Positions 6,541-7,011 of a stretch of 7,011 nucleotides of DNA are shown here, piece by piece; the stretch's first letter is position 1, and each line of letters begins with the position of its first letter. The position numbers and the translations under genes were made by a program. The notes beneath the pieces are model-generated. The model was not told the origin of the DNA. It was given only the letters and a program-made list of their open reading frames with translations, and did no database searches. The DNA comes from Chloroflexota bacterium. Its GTDB lineage: Bacteria; Chloroflexota; Limnocylindria; Limnocylindrales; CSP1-4. The stretch is taken from positions 1 to 7,011 of the forward strand of contig VBFZ01000112.1 of NCBI GenBank assembly GCA_005880805.1, given 5' to 3'.

Positions 6541-6791
6541 ATCCTATCGGCGCGTCCATCCTCCGCGCGGCCCGTTGTTGCACCCAGAACACCGAACGAG
6601 GAGATTTGAGGCCTCCCGCGAGTCTTGCGAGGGCGGGGTCGAGTTCGATTCGTCCCCTACACACGCTTGCCCAGGGATGAATTCCCACGGTTGGCCTGCC
6701 CCCCAAGGCCTTGATTGAAGTCGCGAGCGTCCGCAAAGCCGCCATTTGGTGTTCGAGGCGCAACGATCGGTCTGGAGCGGATCGCGCAGGC
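6541..6791. other. Non-coding gap before the sigma-factor gene
   Basis: Between the aminotransferase remnant and the sigma-factor start I find no protein I recognise in any frame. Two adjacent potential stem-loops occupy 6612-6632 and 6635-6657. A weak -35-like TTGATT is at 6711-6716, with no convincing -10 partner. GGAG at 6774-6777 is the nearest ribosome-binding hint for the next gene. The stretch may be what remains of DNA once occupied by the rest of the aminotransferase gene. Confidence 0.45.
6612..6657. terminator. Two tandem potential stem-loops, possible terminator without a U tract
   Basis: The first hairpin pairs CCTC with GAGG and GCGA with TTGC around a GTC loop, with a 2-nt bulge. 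The second, at 6635-6657, pairs GGGG with CCCC and CGAGT with ATTCG around a TCG triloop, with one T-T mismatch. They are the first strong secondary structure after the MMPL/LiaF-like operon, about 200 bp past its last stop. Neither is followed by a T run on either strand, so termination is only a possibility. Confidence 0.25.
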
Positions 6792-7011
6792 ATGCCGGTC
6801 GAGCGGCTGGGGAACCTCAGTACGCTCAGCGGTGTAGAGCGTGCGGTCGAACGTGGAGGGCCTCCACTGGACGACGAGGAACTGGTCGAACGCGCACGAC
6901 GAGGCGACATGCAGGCCTACGGGGACCTCGTGCAGCGCTACCAGGAGGTGGCGCTGCGAACGGCGCTGGTCGTCGGGGCCGACGCCCAGGAAGCCGAAGA
7001 CGCCGCCCAGG
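6792..7011 (+). CDS. ECF-type RNA polymerase sigma-70 factor, N-terminal part, cut by window edge
   Basis: From ATG 6792 the frame stays open for 73 residues to the end of the window. After about 26 residues of unremarkable leader, LDDEELVERARRGDMQAYGDL begins a typical ECF sigma region 2: the helix ELVERARRGD, then YGDLVQRYQEVALRTALVVG and AQEAEDAAQ, which matches the conserved region 2.1-2.2 core-binding pattern (DAEDAxQ). Region 2.4 and all of region 4 lie beyond the edge. ECF factors direct RNA polymerase to small regulons, usually in response to envelope or other external signals. No GTG or TTG start lies between 6792 and Met40 (6909), and Met40 would cut into region 2, so 6792 is the best start despite a distant GGAG. 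The target genes and any anti-sigma factor are outside the window. Confidence 0.85.
   Translation, partial: MPVERLGNLSTLSGVERAVERGGPPLDDEELVERARRGDMQAYGDLVQRYQEVALRTALVVGADAQEAEDAAQ

Noticed and set aside
6635..6657. tRNA T-arm-like sequence GAGTTCGATTC
   Set aside because: The five bases on each side of the TTCGATT loop do not pair as a T stem, and no acceptor, D or anticodon arms can be built around it on either strand.
6541..6910. Upstream part of the minus-strand open frame ending at 6431 as a 159-residue gene
   Set aside because: Only its last stretch resembles an aminotransferase. The rest is unrecognisable and its start lies antisense to the sigma-factor coding region.

Overview
The window comes from a G+C-rich bacterial chromosome (about two thirds G+C by eye, with strongly G/C-biased third codon positions). 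The gene types fit Chloroflexota or Actinobacteriota: a secreted CAP protein with an Fn3-like tail, OsmC, a PHP-like phosphotriesterase homologue, an MMPL transporter, a LiaF-like membrane protein and an ECF sigma factor. I cannot place it more precisely. I see no phage, transposon, CRISPR or RNA gene.

Layout from left to right. A secreted CAP (SCP/PR1/YkwD) protein on the minus strand is cut by the left edge (start at 716). A gap of about 360 bp containing a 14-bp perfect palindrome separates it from a divergent OsmC-family peroxiredoxin gene (1078-1518, plus). OsmC converges with a small minus-strand unit: a TetR regulator (2500-3207) followed by a phosphotriesterase-family metal hydrolase (1535 to about 2452). 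Across a 170-bp regulatory gap (3208-3377), the divergent plus-strand unit carries a 12-TM MMPL/RND exporter (3378-5747) and, 4 nt behind it, a six-TM protein resembling the LiaI/LiaF membrane region (5752-6414). A frameshifted C-terminal remnant of a class III aminotransferase (6405 to about 6540, minus) follows. The right edge cuts the N-terminus of an ECF-type sigma-70 factor (6792 onward, plus).

The most coherent unit is the TetR/hydrolase versus MMPL/LiaF-like divergon. The gap carries a good sigma-70 promoter reading toward MMPL and three YTTGACRAR-like motifs about 38 bp apart, one of them on the MMPL -35 box. A plausible reading is a ligand-sensing TetR that controls export of a lipophilic compound by MMPL together with hydrolysis of an ester, lactone or phosphoester by the PTE homologue. 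The gene arrangement and motifs are seen in the sequence. The shared ligand and the regulation are inference.
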